Origin: JBDTVS01 sp040007095
Lineage (GTDB): Bacteria; Acidobacteriota; Vicinamibacteria; Vicinamibacterales; CAVVIG01
Length of the DNA: 15,408 nucleotides
Reading direction: 5' to 3'
Assembly (NCBI GenBank): GCA_040007095.1
Contig: JBDTVS010000106.1
Location: forward strand, 1-15,408
The notes below the pieces were generated by a model. The model worked only from the letters and a program-made list of their open reading frames with translations, ran no database searches and had not been told where the DNA came from. Positions within the stretch are counted from its first letter, which is position 1. Every line of letters begins with the position of its first letter. Below, piece after piece: positions 14,594-15,408 of this stretch. A program made the translations under genes and the position numbers.

Positions 14594-15245
14594 CGACACG
14601 CAACAGCTCACGCGCAGCCTCGTGACCGGCCTCGCGCCGGTTCAGCCGCTGCCGGGCCCCTGGGTACGGGCCGCCGCGTGGTGCGCCATTTCCATGCTGG
14701 TGGTCTGCGCGATCGCGTTCGTCGTGGCGTCGACGACCTCTGCGGGTGCGCATGCCGATCGCCGCATCGTGGTTCAGCAATTGGCGGCGCTCGCCACCGG
14801 TTTCACGGCGGCGGCAGCGGCCTTTGCCACGACGGTGCCCGGCTACCGCCGGTGGATCGTCGTGCTGCCGCTGGTGCCGCTCGCGGTGTGGCTCGGCGAT
14901 CTCGGCCGGTCGTGCCTCCAGGACGCCTTGGCCTCCGGTCCCTCGTCATCGTCGCTCGTCGAGCACTGGGGCTGTGTCCCGGCCACCATGCTGTTCGGCG
15001 CCATTCCCGCGTGGGCGATCGTGATCATGCTCCGGCGCGGCGCGCCGCTGACGCCCGGTCTGACGACGGTGCTCGCCGCCCTTGCCGCGAGTGGCCTCGC
15101 CAATGTCGGTGTGCGCTTCGTGCACGAGGCAGACGCGAGTATCGTGGTGCTCGCGTGGCACGTGACGGCGCTTCTCGTGATCTCGGCGCTGTCCGCGACC
15201 GCAGGCCGCTCGCTCTTCAACTGGCGCCAGTTCACGGCCGCATAA
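14583..15245 (+). CDS. NrsF-like (DUF1109) membrane anti-sigma factor (220 aa)
   Basis: ATG 14583 overlaps the sigma gene by 11 bases, so translation is likely coupled. A short cytoplasmic N-terminus (LTRSLVTGLAPVQPLPGPWVR) precedes six predicted membrane helices at about 29-50, 63-86, 90-105, 132-150, 157-175 and 185-205. This matches the DUF1109/NrsF family, which holds an ECF16-type sigma factor at the membrane until stress. Cys111 in GRSCLQ and Cys130 in HWGCVP lie outside or at the ends of helices. As I recall, the Caulobacter homologue senses oxidants or heavy metals through two conserved cysteines, so these are the likely sensors. It ends 163 bases before the window edge. Confidence 0.9.
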   Translation: MLANDTQQLTRSLVTGLAPVQPLPGPWVRAAAWCAISMLVVCAIAFVVASTTSAGAHADRRIVVQQLAALATGFTAAAAAFATTVPGYRRWIVVLPLVPLAVWLGDLGRSCLQDALASGPSSSSLVEHWGCVPATMLFGAIPAWAIVIMLRRGAPLTPGLTTVLAALAASGLANVGVRFVHEADASIVVLAWHVTALLVISALSATAGRSLFNWRQFTAA

Positions 15246-15408
15246 CGCGAGGTCCGGAGGCATTCGCGAAGAAGAAGGTCGTGGTTTCCACCGTGTGGAG
15301 CGCCGAGCGCTCATCCACGAGTGTTGACGGCGCTGCTGGTAAGAGATCGGATCGTCCAGATCCTCGGCATGCGGCAGCCGTTCGTGGCTCAGATTGAGCT
15401 ACTAAGAC
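15246..15408. other. Right-edge region without a confident gene
   Basis: No confident gene starts here. A plus-strand frame from GTG 15321 (VLTALLVRDRIVQILGMRQP...) stays open to the edge and looks protein-like, but has no ribosome site and is too short to identify. Confidence 0.4.
15295..15318 (+). terminator. Strong hairpin after the anti-sigma gene
   Basis: GAGCGC-CGA-GCGCTC at 15298-15312 is a perfect 6-bp stem with a 3-base loop, and GTGG/CCAC can extend it across a small bulge. No T-run follows, so terminator function is uncertain. Confidence 0.3.

Noticed and set aside
15321..15408. Start of a new plus-strand gene at GTG 15321
   Set aside because: The frame looks protein-like but is only 29 codons long, without a ribosome site or recognisable motif.

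Overview
The window is about 65% GC or higher and gene-dense. Strong GGAG-type ribosome sites, many exported redox proteins, DUF3179 proteins and an ECF sigma factor with a DUF1109-type membrane anti-sigma suggest an environmental bacterium, plausibly Acidobacteriota (Vicinamibacteria-like). The lineage is inferred from gene content only. Three genes carry a single-base shift next to a short base run, so the assembly may contain a few indel errors.

Left part, minus strand, 5630 down to 1. This is a run of envelope redox genes: a TlpA-like thioredoxin lipoprotein, a Tat-exported sulfite-oxidase-family molybdoenzyme, a SAM methyltransferase (one-base shift), a secreted DUF442-type phosphatase-like protein, and then two adjacent genes that both appear to encode selenoproteins. 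The first is a redoxin whose active site reads W-UGA-P-Y-C, fused to a DsbD-alpha-like domain. The second is a DUF3179-type protein reading F-UGA-V-V-C that runs off the left edge. Each in-frame UGA sits where relatives have the first Cys of a CxxC, and each is followed about 20 nt later by a perfect short hairpin with a G-led loop, the form of a bacterial SECIS element. A Cys-containing DUF3179 gene at 11318-12733 provides an internal comparison. This pair is the main discovery of the window.

Middle, plus strand, 5897-7246. A secreted DsrE-like protein is followed by a short SDR-fold protein that lacks the catalytic Tyr and Lys.

Middle, minus strand, 10627 down to 7283. A broken peroxiredoxin-like gene overlaps by ATGA an HpaB-family FADH2-dependent phenol hydroxylase, followed by a 65-residue basic protein and a cytoplasmic protein of the reductive-dehalogenase/QueG iron-sulfur family. 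This looks like a (halo)phenol-modifying operon. A PepSY-associated membrane protein (10661-11317, plus) is divergent from it.

Right part. A minus-strand operon, 13967 down to 11318 (DUF1223 thioredoxin-like protein, small secreted Cys protein, DUF3179 protein), is divergent from an ECF sigma factor and its NrsF-like anti-sigma (14027-15245). The divergent spacer holds an exact GTAACC-N16-CGAA element pointing at the operon. A second exact copy lies inside the sigma gene, pointing at the anti-sigma gene. Together they suggest an ECF16/SigF-type stress switch controlling exported thiol proteins.
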